A stretch of 48,727 bases of DNA from an uncultured Bacteroidales bacterium. GTDB taxonomy: Bacteria; Bacteroidota; Bacteroidia; Bacteroidales; Paludibacteraceae. The notes beneath the pieces are model-generated. The model ran no database searches. It was given only the letters and a program-made list of their open reading frames with translations, and was not told the DNA's origin. A program made the translations under genes and the position numbers. The stretch spans positions 1 to 48,727 of the forward strand of contig CACZFM010000016.1 of NCBI GenBank assembly GCA_902780495.1, read 5' to 3'. This document shows, in pieces, positions 35,177-42,799 of the stretch (the stretch's first letter is position 1; every line of letters starts with the position of its first letter).

Positions 35177-35190
35177 CCGCTCGTAAGCGG
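35177..35190 (-). terminator. probable terminator of rplU-rpmA
   Basis: CCGCT/AGCGG hairpin with a four-base loop; on the minus strand it is followed by GGGGAATTTTT. The stem is short and the T run starts a few bases late, so it may be only partial and let some transcription into serS. Confidence 0.5.
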
Positions 35191-35219
35191 AGGAAACGGT
35201 TGGTTTGCTTTCTTGGGTC

Positions 35220-35483
35220 TTATGCCTCGGCAACGGGCTCAATACTTACATACGATTTGTTGTTGCGTTTCTTGCGGAACGAAACGATTCCGTCCACAAG
35301 GGCATACAACGTATGGTCGCTGCCCATACCCATATTCTCACCGGGGTTGTGTACTGTGCCGCGCTGGCGAACGATGATGTTGCCTGCTTTTGCAAATTGA
35401 CCACCCCAAATCTTTACGCCAAGACGTTTGCTTTCTGATTCACGGCCGTTCTTCGAACTACCGACACCTTTCTTATGTGCCAT
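35220..35483 (-). CDS. rpmA: 50S ribosomal protein L27
   Basis: An 87-residue bL27 starting [24 protein letters not shown], the usual N-terminus; no extra leading residues needing protease removal, as found in Firmicutes, are present. The N-terminal tail reaches the peptidyl transferase centre. It follows rplU by 45 bp. Confidence 0.97.
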   Translation of the reverse strand: MAHKKGVGSSKNGRESESKRLGVKIWGGQFAKAGNIIVRQRGTVHNPGENMGMGSDHTLYALVDGIVSFRKKRNNKSYVSIEPVAEA

Positions 35484-35528
35484 AATCTTCTAAACTTCTT
35501 TCTTTTGGTTCTACATTCACCGTTCCGT

Positions 35529-35846
35529 TTACTTCGTAACGATTTCTTTTACTACTACGTTGGTCAAATCCTGACGATGACCTTGCATTTTGCGGTACCC
35601 TTTGCGGCGTTTTTTGTGGAATACCAGGACTTTCTCACCGCGGCATTCGTTGTCCAGCACTTCGCAAATCACTTTCGCGCCTGTGATCACGGGGGTTCCT
35701 ACTTTCACTTTGCCTTCGTTGTCAATCAGAAGGACTTTGTCAAACTCTACCGTTGCGCCTTTTTCGGCTTCCATACGGTTGATGAAGAGTTTTTTGCCGG
35801 CCTCTACTTTGAATTGTTGGCCTTGCATCTCTACAATTGCGTACAT
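35529..35846 (-). CDS. rplU: 50S ribosomal protein L21
   Basis: A 105-residue bL21, a 23S rRNA-binding protein, with the family pattern [25 protein letters not shown] and the C-terminal [18 protein letters not shown]. It heads the rplU-rpmA pair and has a leader of about 120 nt. Confidence 0.97.
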   Translation of the reverse strand: MYAIVEMQGQQFKVEAGKKLFINRMEAEKGATVEFDKVLLIDNEGKVKVGTPVITGAKVICEVLDNECRGEKVLVFHKKRRKGYRKMQGHRQDLTNVVVKEIVTK

Positions 35847-35968
35847 TTCTTTATGTATCTATTTAATATTCAATCGTGTAGGCGGCTTCTTGTCTGTGCG
35901 CTGCTGTCAGGTTCTCACCGGTGACTCATACGCTGCAAAAGGCACTTATCGGGCCTAAACCACGAAAA
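35847..35968 (-). promoter_or_regulatory. long 5' leader of rplU, candidate autoregulatory RNA
   Basis: About 120 nt separate the likely transcription start from the rplU ATG. The leader contains TCACCGGTGA (palindrome near 35917-35926), and the sequence around its 5' end forms CACGA/TCGTG. Ribosomal-protein leaders that bind the encoded protein are known in Bacteroidota, but this match is inferred only from length and position. Confidence 0.4.
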
Positions 35969-35973
35969 ATCGT

Positions 35974-36006
35974 GCAAAAGTACTACAAATATTTGGAATG
36001 ACCAAA
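35974..36006 (-). promoter_or_regulatory. promoter of rplU-rpmA
   Basis: On the minus strand: TTTG (36006-36003), 20 bp, TACTTTTGC (35982-35974). Confidence 0.85.
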
Positions 36007-36040
36007 TAAAAATGCAAAAAAGTGGAAAAAAAGTTTTTTT

Positions 36041-36062
36041 ATGCCACTTGATGGCATTTTTA
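36041..36062 (+). terminator. hairpin with T tail next to the dispersed element
   Basis: ATGCCA (36041-36046) pairs with TGGCAT (36052-36057) and is followed by TTTT on the plus strand. On the minus strand an AAAAAAAC TTTTTTT run follows instead. It could end a transcript in either direction; which one is not clear. Confidence 0.45.
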
Positions 36063-36150
36063 GTTGGCGTTCGCACAAGGCTGCGAACGTACTTTCGGCG
36101 GGCCCCTGTACTCTAAAAAGTAGCAGGGAGGGCCGAAATACAACAAATAT
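36054..36150. repeat. dispersed intergenic element, copy near rplU
   Basis: Positions 36078-36150 match 46816-46888 at 69 of 73 bases without gaps. The left arm GTTCGCA (36069-36075) / TGCGAAC (36082-36088) is a perfect 7-bp stem; a second stem joins TTTCGGCGGGCCCCTG to CAGGGAGGGCCGAAA. The 24 bases 36054-36077 are identical to 48462-48485. Confidence 0.85.
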
Positions 36151-36165
36151 ATTTTTGTAATAGAC

Positions 36166-36209
36166 CTGTGACGGACCAGAGTGCTAACGGAGTGGTAAGG
36201 TAGGCACCC
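36166..36209 (-). repeat. 44-bp repeat, inverted relative to 86-129
   Basis: The minus strand of this segment matches 86-129 at 36 of 44 positions with no gap. It lies between the dispersed element and a possible leftward promoter (36307-36339). Confidence 0.55.
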
Positions 36210-36306
36210 TTAGAAGAAAGAGCAGTTTACGAGCGACCTACGAGACAGATACGGGACGATGAGCTGACGATGAGCCGACGATAAGTTTATCTTTCTCAAA
36301 CCCGTT

Positions 36307-36339
36307 GCAAAAGTAGTGAAAAAATGTGAGAGCACCAAG
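36307..36339 (-). promoter_or_regulatory. possible leftward promoter inside the cstA terminator
   Basis: On the minus strand CTTG (36339-36336), 20 bp, TACTTTTGC (36315-36307). The spacing and -7 box fit the consensus exactly. It would start a transcript near 36300 reading left over the 44-bp repeat and the dispersed element, where no protein gene is seen. Chance is possible since the -33 is weaker. Confidence 0.45.
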
Positions 36340-36353
36340 AAAATGCTCTCACA
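36319..36353 (-). terminator. terminator of the dxs-...-cstA operon
   Basis: TGTGAGAGCA (36325-36334) pairs with TGCTCTCACA (36344-36353), a 10-bp stem with a 9-nt loop, followed on the minus strand by six T's. It is 26 bp after the cstA stop. Confidence 0.85.
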
Positions 36354-36378
36354 AATGTCACTCTGGTGCTTTTTACAC

Positions 36379-37845
36379 TCAATTCTTTTGGGTGTGTAAC
36401 ACAAACAAGGTCAGTAGCAAGACGGTTACACAGGCGGCAACTACATAGCCAATCCAACGGAGTTCGGCAGGCAGATGCAAGCCTTCTTTGGCAATGAAGA
36501 TATAACTGGTGCATACCATGGTCATAAACAAAGCGGGAATCAAAGCCATCAAATAGCCGTAACGGTAACGTGAATGCTTGTAGAGGAACAACGTTCCTGC
36601 CCACAATGTAAATACTGCCAATGTCTGGTTGGTCCATGAGAAATAGCGCCACACGATGCCGAAATCGACAAACACCATGCCAAAGACCATGGCAAACAAA
36701 GGAAAGGCAATCATGAGACGTTTAACGACAGGGCGTTGATCCAGATTCAGAAAATCGGCAACGATCAGTCGTGCGGAACGCAAAGCCGTATCACCGGATG
36801 TGATAGGGGCGGCTATCACTCCGACAATGGCGAGAATACCTCCGATAATCCCCAGCCAAGAGCGTGAAACGCGGTCCACTACTAATGCTGCGATATTGGC
36901 GCCCTGATGCTCTGCCGCAAACTGCTGTAACCCGTCAATTCCGTAAACGCCTTCTTCGGGATTGGCAAAGAATGTTCCTGCCGCTGCTGCCCAAATAAGG
37001 GCGAGAATACCTTCCGCCACCATGGCTCCGTAGAAAATCCATCGTCCTTGGCGTTCGTTGGTGATGCAGCGCGCCATCAACGGCGATTGGGTGCCGTGAA
37101 AACCGGAAATAGCACCGCAGGCGATGCTGACAAACATCATCGGGAACAGAGGCATTCCGTCGGTTGCCCGATTATACAGTCCATCAGTCAGTTCCGGCAT
37201 TTCGGTGCTATGCCAACCTATCATAATAACCATGATACCAAATCCCATAAAGAGCAATAATGCACCGAAAATAGGGTAGAAACGGCCTATCAGTTTGTCA
37301 ACAGGCAGGATGGTTGCCAGCACATAATAACCGAAAATGATGAGCACCCAAACCATAGGCATAGTGCCGGAAGCGGGCAGAGGTGCCAAGCCTTGCAGCA
37401 ATGAGGCCGGACCGCTCAAAAAAGTGGTAGTCAGCAGGATAAGTAGCAACAATGACAGAATACGCATAAAGAATTTCATGGTCTTTCCCAGTTGGTTTCC
37501 GATAATGTCAGGAAGCGAAACGCCGCCGCTCCGCACCGACATCATGCCGGACAAATAGTCATGTACGCCACCGCCAAAGATGGTGCCCAGCACAATCCAC
37601 AGGAAAGCCGCAGGGCCGAAAAAGATACCCATAATCGCGCCGAAAATAGGACCAAGACCGGCGATGTTCAGGAATTGGACGAGAAAGATGCGCCACGGCT
37701 TCATGGGAACATAATCCACACCGTCCGATTTCGTGATAGCGGGTGTCTGACGATCTGGCTCAATGCCGAAAACTTTCTCTACCACTGTTCCGTAAACAAT
37801 AAACCCTACCACCAGGGCGACCAAAGAAACAAAGAATGTAATCAT
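36379..37845 (-). CDS. cstA: CstA-family carbon starvation transporter
   Basis: A 488-residue polytopic membrane protein of the CstA family, linked to uptake of peptides or pyruvate under carbon limitation. The conserved core is present: IAGLGPIFGAIMGIFFGPAAFLWIVLG, FGGGVHDYLSGMMSVRSGG and FHGTQSPLMARC. It is shorter than E. coli CstA (701 residues), as is usual in Bacteroidales. Its start overlaps the coaE stop by 4 bp (ATGA), and it is the last gene of its operon. Confidence 0.92.
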   Translation of the reverse strand: MITFFVSLVALVVGFIVYGTVVEKVFGIEPDRQTPAITKSDGVDYVPMKPWRIFLVQFLNIAGLGPIFGAIMGIFFGPAAFLWIVLGTIFGGGVHDYLSGMMSVRSGGVSLPDIIGNQLGKTMKFFMRILSLLLLILLTTTFLSGPASLLQGLAPLPASGTMPMVWVLIIFGYYVLATILPVDKLIGRFYPIFGALLLFMGFGIMVIMIGWHSTEMPELTDGLYNRATDGMPLFPMMFVSIACGAISGFHGTQSPLMARCITNERQGRWIFYGAMVAEGILALIWAAAAGTFFANPEEGVYGIDGLQQFAAEHQGANIAALVVDRVSRSWLGIIGGILAIVGVIAAPITSGDTALRSARLIVADFLNLDQRPVVKRLMIAFPLFAMVFGMVFVDFGIVWRYFSWTNQTLAVFTLWAGTLFLYKHSRYRYGYLMALIPALFMTMVCTSYIFIAKEGLHLPAELRWIGYVVAACVTVLLLTLFVLHTQKN

Positions 37846-38396
37846 ATCTCTATCTGTTTTAATAATGAATCTACGATGTCAGAAATGCTTTGTGTACCAT
37901 CGTTCTGTAGTACCACATCTGCCCGCATCCTCAGGGCTTCATCTGTCAGTTGGGATGCCATCCTTGCGCGGATTGCTGTTTCGTCAGCATGGTCACGCTG
38001 CATGGCGCGTTGCAAGCGGATGGTTTCGGGTGCTACCACTGCCACTACTTTATCGCACAAGCGGTTTAATCCGCTTTCGTACAAAATAGCACTTTCCACG
38101 ATGTCCGCGCCGCTTTGTTTGAGATCGGCTTCTACGGCAGGATGGACAATCCGGTTGAGTTGTTGCAGTTTGTCCGGATCGGCAAACACTTGTTGTGCAA
38201 CGAAAGTGCGGTTGTAGTTGTCTCCTGCATAGGCCTCTTCGCCGAAAAGAGCGATAATGGCGCGTTTCACATCCGGAGAAGTGACGATAAGGCGTTTGGC
38301 TTCCGAGTCTGTGTCATAGACTTTGTAACCGCGCCTCTCCAATTCATGCGCAATGGTCGATTTGCCGCTTCCTATGCCTCCTGTTAAGCCTGTCAT
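37842..38396 (-). CDS. coaE: dephospho-CoA kinase
   Basis: Last enzyme of coenzyme A synthesis; it phosphorylates the 3'-hydroxyl of dephospho-CoA. I start it at ATG 38396 (MTGLTGGIGSGKST), which puts the P-loop at residues 5-12 as in homologues and gives 184 residues; a 20-residue upstream extension would run into the MBOAT coding region. The DTDSEAKRL segment is the usual YDAD-type substrate motif. It starts just after the MBOAT stop (38398) and overlaps cstA by 4 bp. Confidence 0.95.
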   Translation of the reverse strand: MTGLTGGIGSGKSTIAHELERRGYKVYDTDSEAKRLIVTSPDVKRAIIALFGEEAYAGDNYNRTFVAQQVFADPDKLQQLNRIVHPAVEADLKQSGADIVESAILYESGLNRLCDKVVAVVAPETIRLQRAMQRDHADETAIRARMASQLTDEALRMRADVVLQNDGTQSISDIVDSLLKQIEI

Positions 38397-38397
38397 A

Positions 38398-40011
38398 TCA
38401 GAATTGGAAATAAATAAAAGGTTGCATATCCGCAGAAACGAACTGATAAACGGCAATGACCGCCATCACCACTAATAGCGCCATGACCCATACGGGCAAT
38501 GCCGCAAAGGCCAATCGATACCACTGCTTGAATTTGGCGGGAAACCAGTGGATGGTCATGCCTATCACAAAGAGAATGAACACTTTGCGGTATTCCAAAA
38601 GGAAAGGAAGGATAATCTGGTTGTTCCATGCTCCGAAGATTTGTCCCATCATGTTCTTTGCCGTTTCCCATGCCTGCTGATTGGCAGATGCAGGGTCGAG
38701 ATTGGAACCGGAACGGAAAAACAGACGGGTGAAAGTAATAAACGTGAACGTCAGCAGGATGGAAATGACGTTGTCGATACGGCAGACGGCTTTTGTCAGA
38801 TGCGGTAGTGTTACTGCCATCCGTTGGGGCAGTGTACCGAGTATTTTTACTTTTAGAGCATGCCAGCATTTGACAAAAATCATACCCAGACCATTCAGTC
38901 CGCCCCAGATGACAAAGTTCCAACTTGCGCCGTGCCACAGTCCGCCAATCAACATCGTGGCGAAACTGTTTACATTGGAGGCCAGCAGTTTGCTACTCTT
39001 GCGCCCAAACAGCGTACGATTGCCGCCGAGAGGGATATAGACATAACTTTTCAGCCAACGTGATAGCGACATATGCCAACGACGCCAGAACTCCTGCGGA
39101 TTGCGCGATTTGTAAGGAGAGTCGAAGTTTTTAGGCAGATAAAATCCCATCAGCAAGGCGAGTCCGATGGCGATATCCGTATAACCGGAGAAGTCGGCAT
39201 ACACCTGCAATGAATAGGCAAAGACGGCAAATACATTCTCAAAGCCCGAAAAGAGAAGGGGATTCTCAAAAACACGGTCAATAAAGTTCACTGCCAGATA
39301 GTCGCTCAAGATAATCTTTTTCAGCAGACCGTTCACTATCCAGAAAACGGCTATTCCGAACTGCCGGCGGCTCAAGAAAAACGGTTTATAGAGCTGTGGA
39401 ATAAACTCTTTGGCACGCACAATCGGTCCGGCCACCAACTGCGGAAAGAAGGAGACAAAGAAACCGAAATCCAACGGACTCTTTACCGGTGCAATCAGCC
39501 CTCTGTAAACATCGGTTGTATAGGAGATGATTTGGAAGGTGTAGAAACTGATACCGACAGGCAGAATAATCTTTTCCGTTATGGTGACATGCGTGGAAAA
39601 CAACGTATTGAACACATCCACTCCAAAATAGGCGTACTTGAAATAAGCCAGTATGCCAAGATCAATCAGCACACTCATTGTAAGCCACAGGTTTTTCATG
39701 GCCTGTCTCCCTTTTTGGTGTGCGCGGTGAATGAGCCAGGCAAACGACCAGTCGCTCATCGTCACAAAAAGCAGTATGAGAAGAAATGCGCCGGAGGTCT
39801 TGTAGTAGAAGAACCAACTGACAAGCATCAGATAGATGTTCCTAAGATGCAATCGCAGCGGTGTTGATTCCCTTCCTTCGCGTTTTCTGCCAATCTCCAT
39901 CAGGCAGGCATAACCGATGTAAACGAGCGCAAAGAATATCCAAAAATAGTTTTGGGTAAAGAGTAGCGGATGCCGACTGTCAAAAGCGAATATGTGCTCC
40001 CAAATATTCAT
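38398..40011 (-). CDS. MBOAT-family O-acyltransferase (AlgI/DltB-like)
   Basis: A 537-residue polytopic inner-membrane acyltransferase of the AlgI/DltB type, which passes acyl groups (often acetyl) across the membrane to modify extracellular glycans. The motif region YKSRNPQEFWRRWHMSLSRWLKSYVYIPLGGNR and the catalytic histidine in GGLWHGASWNFVIWG are present. Start ATG 40011 overlaps the stop of the SGNH gene by 4 bp, so the two are translationally coupled: an MBOAT plus exported SGNH protein is the standard two-part O-acetylation module. The glycan modified is unknown. Confidence 0.92.
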   Translation of the reverse strand: MNIWEHIFAFDSRHPLLFTQNYFWIFFALVYIGYACLMEIGRKREGRESTPLRLHLRNIYLMLVSWFFYYKTSGAFLLILLFVTMSDWSFAWLIHRAHQKGRQAMKNLWLTMSVLIDLGILAYFKYAYFGVDVFNTLFSTHVTITEKIILPVGISFYTFQIISYTTDVYRGLIAPVKSPLDFGFFVSFFPQLVAGPIVRAKEFIPQLYKPFFLSRRQFGIAVFWIVNGLLKKIILSDYLAVNFIDRVFENPLLFSGFENVFAVFAYSLQVYADFSGYTDIAIGLALLMGFYLPKNFDSPYKSRNPQEFWRRWHMSLSRWLKSYVYIPLGGNRTLFGRKSSKLLASNVNSFATMLIGGLWHGASWNFVIWGGLNGLGMIFVKCWHALKVKILGTLPQRMAVTLPHLTKAVCRIDNVISILLTFTFITFTRLFFRSGSNLDPASANQQAWETAKNMMGQIFGAWNNQIILPFLLEYRKVFILFVIGMTIHWFPAKFKQWYRLAFAALPVWVMALLVVMAVIAVYQFVSADMQPFIYFQF

Positions 40012-41303
40012 TTGGTTTTTGCTCCCTCCATAATCCAATCGGCCAGCAACTGACCGGCACGGCTTGCTCCTTTGCGGGTGAAGTGTACGCCATCACCGGC
40101 TGCCAAGCCTTGTTGCATCCACTTGTTCATCGCACCGCTTCCGCCCATTGCTTCAAAGAGGCTCCAATAAGCCACACCTTCGTTGTGCGCGGTCTCACGG
40201 AGTGCTGCATCCATGGCCGGCAGCAAGGGATACGATTGTTTGTTCCCGTTGATGGAAGTCAGCATATCGCTTGGCCCGACAAAGAGGATGGCCGCATCAG
40301 GGGCACACGCTTTCATGTAGCGCAATTGGGCGCGCACACGCTTGGCGTAGTTGTCAATCTGCGTGCGGTTGGATGTATATGGCATTACGTTTCCTCCGTA
40401 TTGCATGATGATAAGGCGGGTACGTGTGACTTGGAAATAATGCTTCAGTGCACGGCGGTCCATCTGAGTGAAGATGGTGCCCGCACAGCCACGCATAGGA
40501 ATGTTGTCCACAATAACGCCTCGGTCGGTTTCCAACGACACGCCGTAGATGTCGCCTTTTCCCTGCAACCGAAGATTGTATTGCCATGTGCTGTCACGAA
40601 CCGTAACAAGGCTGTCTTCACCATCACGCAATACACGGATGCGGTTGAAGTAGGCTTCTGTCCCTTTTTTGTAGGTGGCGATATAGAGCCGTACATTTTC
40701 GCTGCCAGCAACTAAACTGTCGTTCATCACCGCCACTTGTGCCATCGGACCATACACTTTGTTTTCGCGGCGTTTGTCTTTCGGACCGTATGCCAAATAA
40801 CGTTTTGGGCCTTGATTGACGGCTTGTGCGACATCGTTGAAATATAGCGTTTGGTTCAGGCATTGCGAACCGATGGTCTGGTGCAGCGGAATGATTCCGA
40901 CACCTCCACCGCCGTAACGCTTCTGCAGGGCACGGCGAATGTCGATGGTCATACGGTCACCTTCCAGTTGCGAATCGCCATAATGCACCACGCGGATACT
41001 GGTGGTGTCGCTGGCTGCCAGAGAGGCATAGAAAGGCTGCATATAGTCATAATCCGTCGGTTCTTTGACAACAACGGTATCTATTGTATCGTTTGTCACG
41101 ATTGTCTCTTCTGCCACCGGAACGGCTGCTACACTCATTTTTTCTGTAGGGGTGGTAGTTTCATTGCCGGATAACTGTTCCCAATTCGGCATTCGGATAG
41201 TCAGGCTGCCGACAGCAATCCCTTGTTCCGGGAAAAAGGCGCACGCGGTTCCTAACATAAACAGGCAACACGCCGTAAACAGAGCAATGAAAAACGGTCT
41301 CAT
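40008..41303 (-). CDS. exported SGNH/GDSL hydrolase-like protein, partner of the MBOAT
   Basis: A 431-residue protein with an N-terminal signal/anchor (MRPFFIALFTACCLFMLGTACAFF), a Thr/Val-rich linker, then an SGNH domain: block I VVHYGDSQLEG (Ser111), block III-like MQYGGNVM, and block V GDGVHFTRKG with the Asp-x-x-His pair. Start ATG 41303 overlaps the trkH stop by 4 bp; a longer frame starting at 41387 lies inside trkH. It probably transfers or removes acyl groups in the periplasm with the MBOAT encoded next. Confidence 0.85.
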   Translation of the reverse strand: MRPFFIALFTACCLFMLGTACAFFPEQGIAVGSLTIRMPNWEQLSGNETTTPTEKMSVAAVPVAEETIVTNDTIDTVVVKEPTDYDYMQPFYASLAASDTTSIRVVHYGDSQLEGDRMTIDIRRALQKRYGGGGVGIIPLHQTIGSQCLNQTLYFNDVAQAVNQGPKRYLAYGPKDKRRENKVYGPMAQVAVMNDSLVAGSENVRLYIATYKKGTEAYFNRIRVLRDGEDSLVTVRDSTWQYNLRLQGKGDIYGVSLETDRGVIVDNIPMRGCAGTIFTQMDRRALKHYFQVTRTRLIIMQYGGNVMPYTSNRTQIDNYAKRVRAQLRYMKACAPDAAILFVGPSDMLTSINGNKQSYPLLPAMDAALRETAHNEGVAYWSLFEAMGGSGAMNKWMQQGLAAGDGVHFTRKGASRAGQLLADWIMEGAKTK

Positions 41304-42799
41304 TTTTTCCAAAGTGCAGAAGTGAATAGCAATATGATGGTAAATATCTCCAAACGCCCGATAAGCATTACCAGTGTCATCCACCATTTGGCAAAAGTGG
41401 GGAAGTCGGCATAGGAACCTAACGGTCCGAATTGACCGATAGACACGCCCACATTACCGATGGCGGATACGGCTGTTCCGATGGCTTCGTCAAAGGTGAT
41501 ACCGCACGCACAGAAGATGAGAACGGTTATCACGATGATGAAGATGTAGAAGAACATAAACGCCATCACATTACTGGTGGTCTGCGGTGACATGGCACGG
41601 CCGTTGAAGCGCACGGGAACGATAGCGTTCGGATGAATGCGGTGTTGTATCTCAGCCAGTGCGCTTTTTGCGAAAATGCCTATCCGCACCCACTTGATAC
41701 CTCCGGATGTGCTGCCGCTGCTGGCACCTGTAAACATCATGAAGAATACAGCCACCCACAGCAACTTGGGCCATGCCATATAGTCACTGGCGGCAAAACC
41801 GGAGGAGGTCATGGCGGAAACCACCATAAAGAAGCCTTTGCGGAATGCTTTTTCGCCATGTTGCAGGATGTGTGTTATGCTTTCGAGGCGGCCGTCCGGA
41901 TCCAACCAACCGTAATGGACAAAAAGTCCGGCAGAGAGAAGCACGGTGCATATCAGGACAGCGCCCAAATACCAATGTGTTTCTTCGTCATGTACTATCT
42001 TGCCGGGTTGCCCGCGGAAGATATAGATAATCTGCGTAAAGTTGATACCCGACAGGAGCATGAACAGCGCAATCGTATATTGGATGGCGGGACCGTCATT
42101 GATTACGCTCAGGTTGCGTGTGCTGAATCCTCCTGTAGCCACCGTACTCATGGAGTGACAGACGGCATCAAAACTGCTCATGCCGAACAGGTTCAGCAGA
42201 AAACTCTCGCAAACGGTCAGCAGAATATATATCAGCCACATCCGTTTTGCGGTATCGGCTATGCGGGGACTCAGTTTCTCGTAACTCACACCCGTCACTT
42301 CCGCGGCATAGAGCTGCATACCTCCCAGTCCGAACATAGGCAGCAGTGCTACGCAAAGTACGATTATTCCCAAACCGCCAAGCCATTGGGTCATGGCACG
42401 CCAGAATAGGACGGTTTTTGTCATTGCTTCCACATTGGGCAGAATGGTGGCACCCGTAGTGGTAAAGCCTGACATGGTCTCAAACCACGCATCTGTCAGG
42501 TTGCCTATTTCACCACTCATATAGTATGGCAGCAGACCGAAGATGGAGAACACAATCCATACAAACGCCACAATCACATAACCTTCCCGTTCGGTTACAT
42601 GGCTTGAGGCATGACGGCCGAACAGCAAGCCTAACAATCCCGCCAGCAGAGTGATGACAGTGCTAACCAAAAACGACTCTTTGTCAGGTGCATCGTAATA
42701 GAACCCCAACAAAGTGGTCAGGCCCATAAAGATTGACTCTATCAGCAATAGGGCACCTAAGGTCCTGAAGACAATCCGTGTGTTGAATACTCTGGTCAT
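41300..42799 (-). CDS. trkH: Trk potassium uptake channel subunit TrkH
   Basis: A 499-residue inner-membrane potassium translocation subunit with four pore-loop repeats, such as FETMSGFTTTGATIL, CHSMSTVATGGFSTRN, MTSSGFAASDYMAW and SAIGNVGVSIGQFGPLGSY, the selectivity-filter pattern of the TrkH/KtrB family. Its start overlaps the trkA stop by 4 bp, so channel and regulator are made together. Confidence 0.95.
   Translation of the reverse strand: MTRVFNTRIVFRTLGALLLIESIFMGLTTLLGFYYDAPDKESFLVSTVITLLAGLLGLLFGRHASSHVTEREGYVIVAFVWIVFSIFGLLPYYMSGEIGNLTDAWFETMSGFTTTGATILPNVEAMTKTVLFWRAMTQWLGGLGIIVLCVALLPMFGLGGMQLYAAEVTGVSYEKLSPRIADTAKRMWLIYILLTVCESFLLNLFGMSSFDAVCHSMSTVATGGFSTRNLSVINDGPAIQYTIALFMLLSGINFTQIIYIFRGQPGKIVHDEETHWYLGAVLICTVLLSAGLFVHYGWLDPDGRLESITHILQHGEKAFRKGFFMVVSAMTSSGFAASDYMAWPKLLWVAVFFMMFTGASSGSTSGGIKWVRIGIFAKSALAEIQHRIHPNAIVPVRFNGRAMSPQTTSNVMAFMFFYIFIIVITVLIFCACGITFDEAIGTAVSAIGNVGVSIGQFGPLGSYADFPTFAKWWMTLVMLIGRLEIFTIILLFTSALWKK

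Larger units (their letters stand above)
36007..36306. other. intergenic region between rplU promoter and cstA terminator
   Basis: It holds a hairpin ATGCCA/TGGCAT with T runs on both sides (36041-36057), a copy of the dispersed element (36069-36148), the inverted 44-bp repeat (36166-36209), and a stretch with direct repeats GATGAGCTGAC/GATGAGCCGAC (36258-36279). A 64-codon minus frame over 36210-36404 has no protein-like features. Confidence 0.6.

Noticed and set aside
36210..36404. 64-codon minus-strand frame next to cstA
   Set aside because: It runs across a strong terminator hairpin and has no protein-like features.
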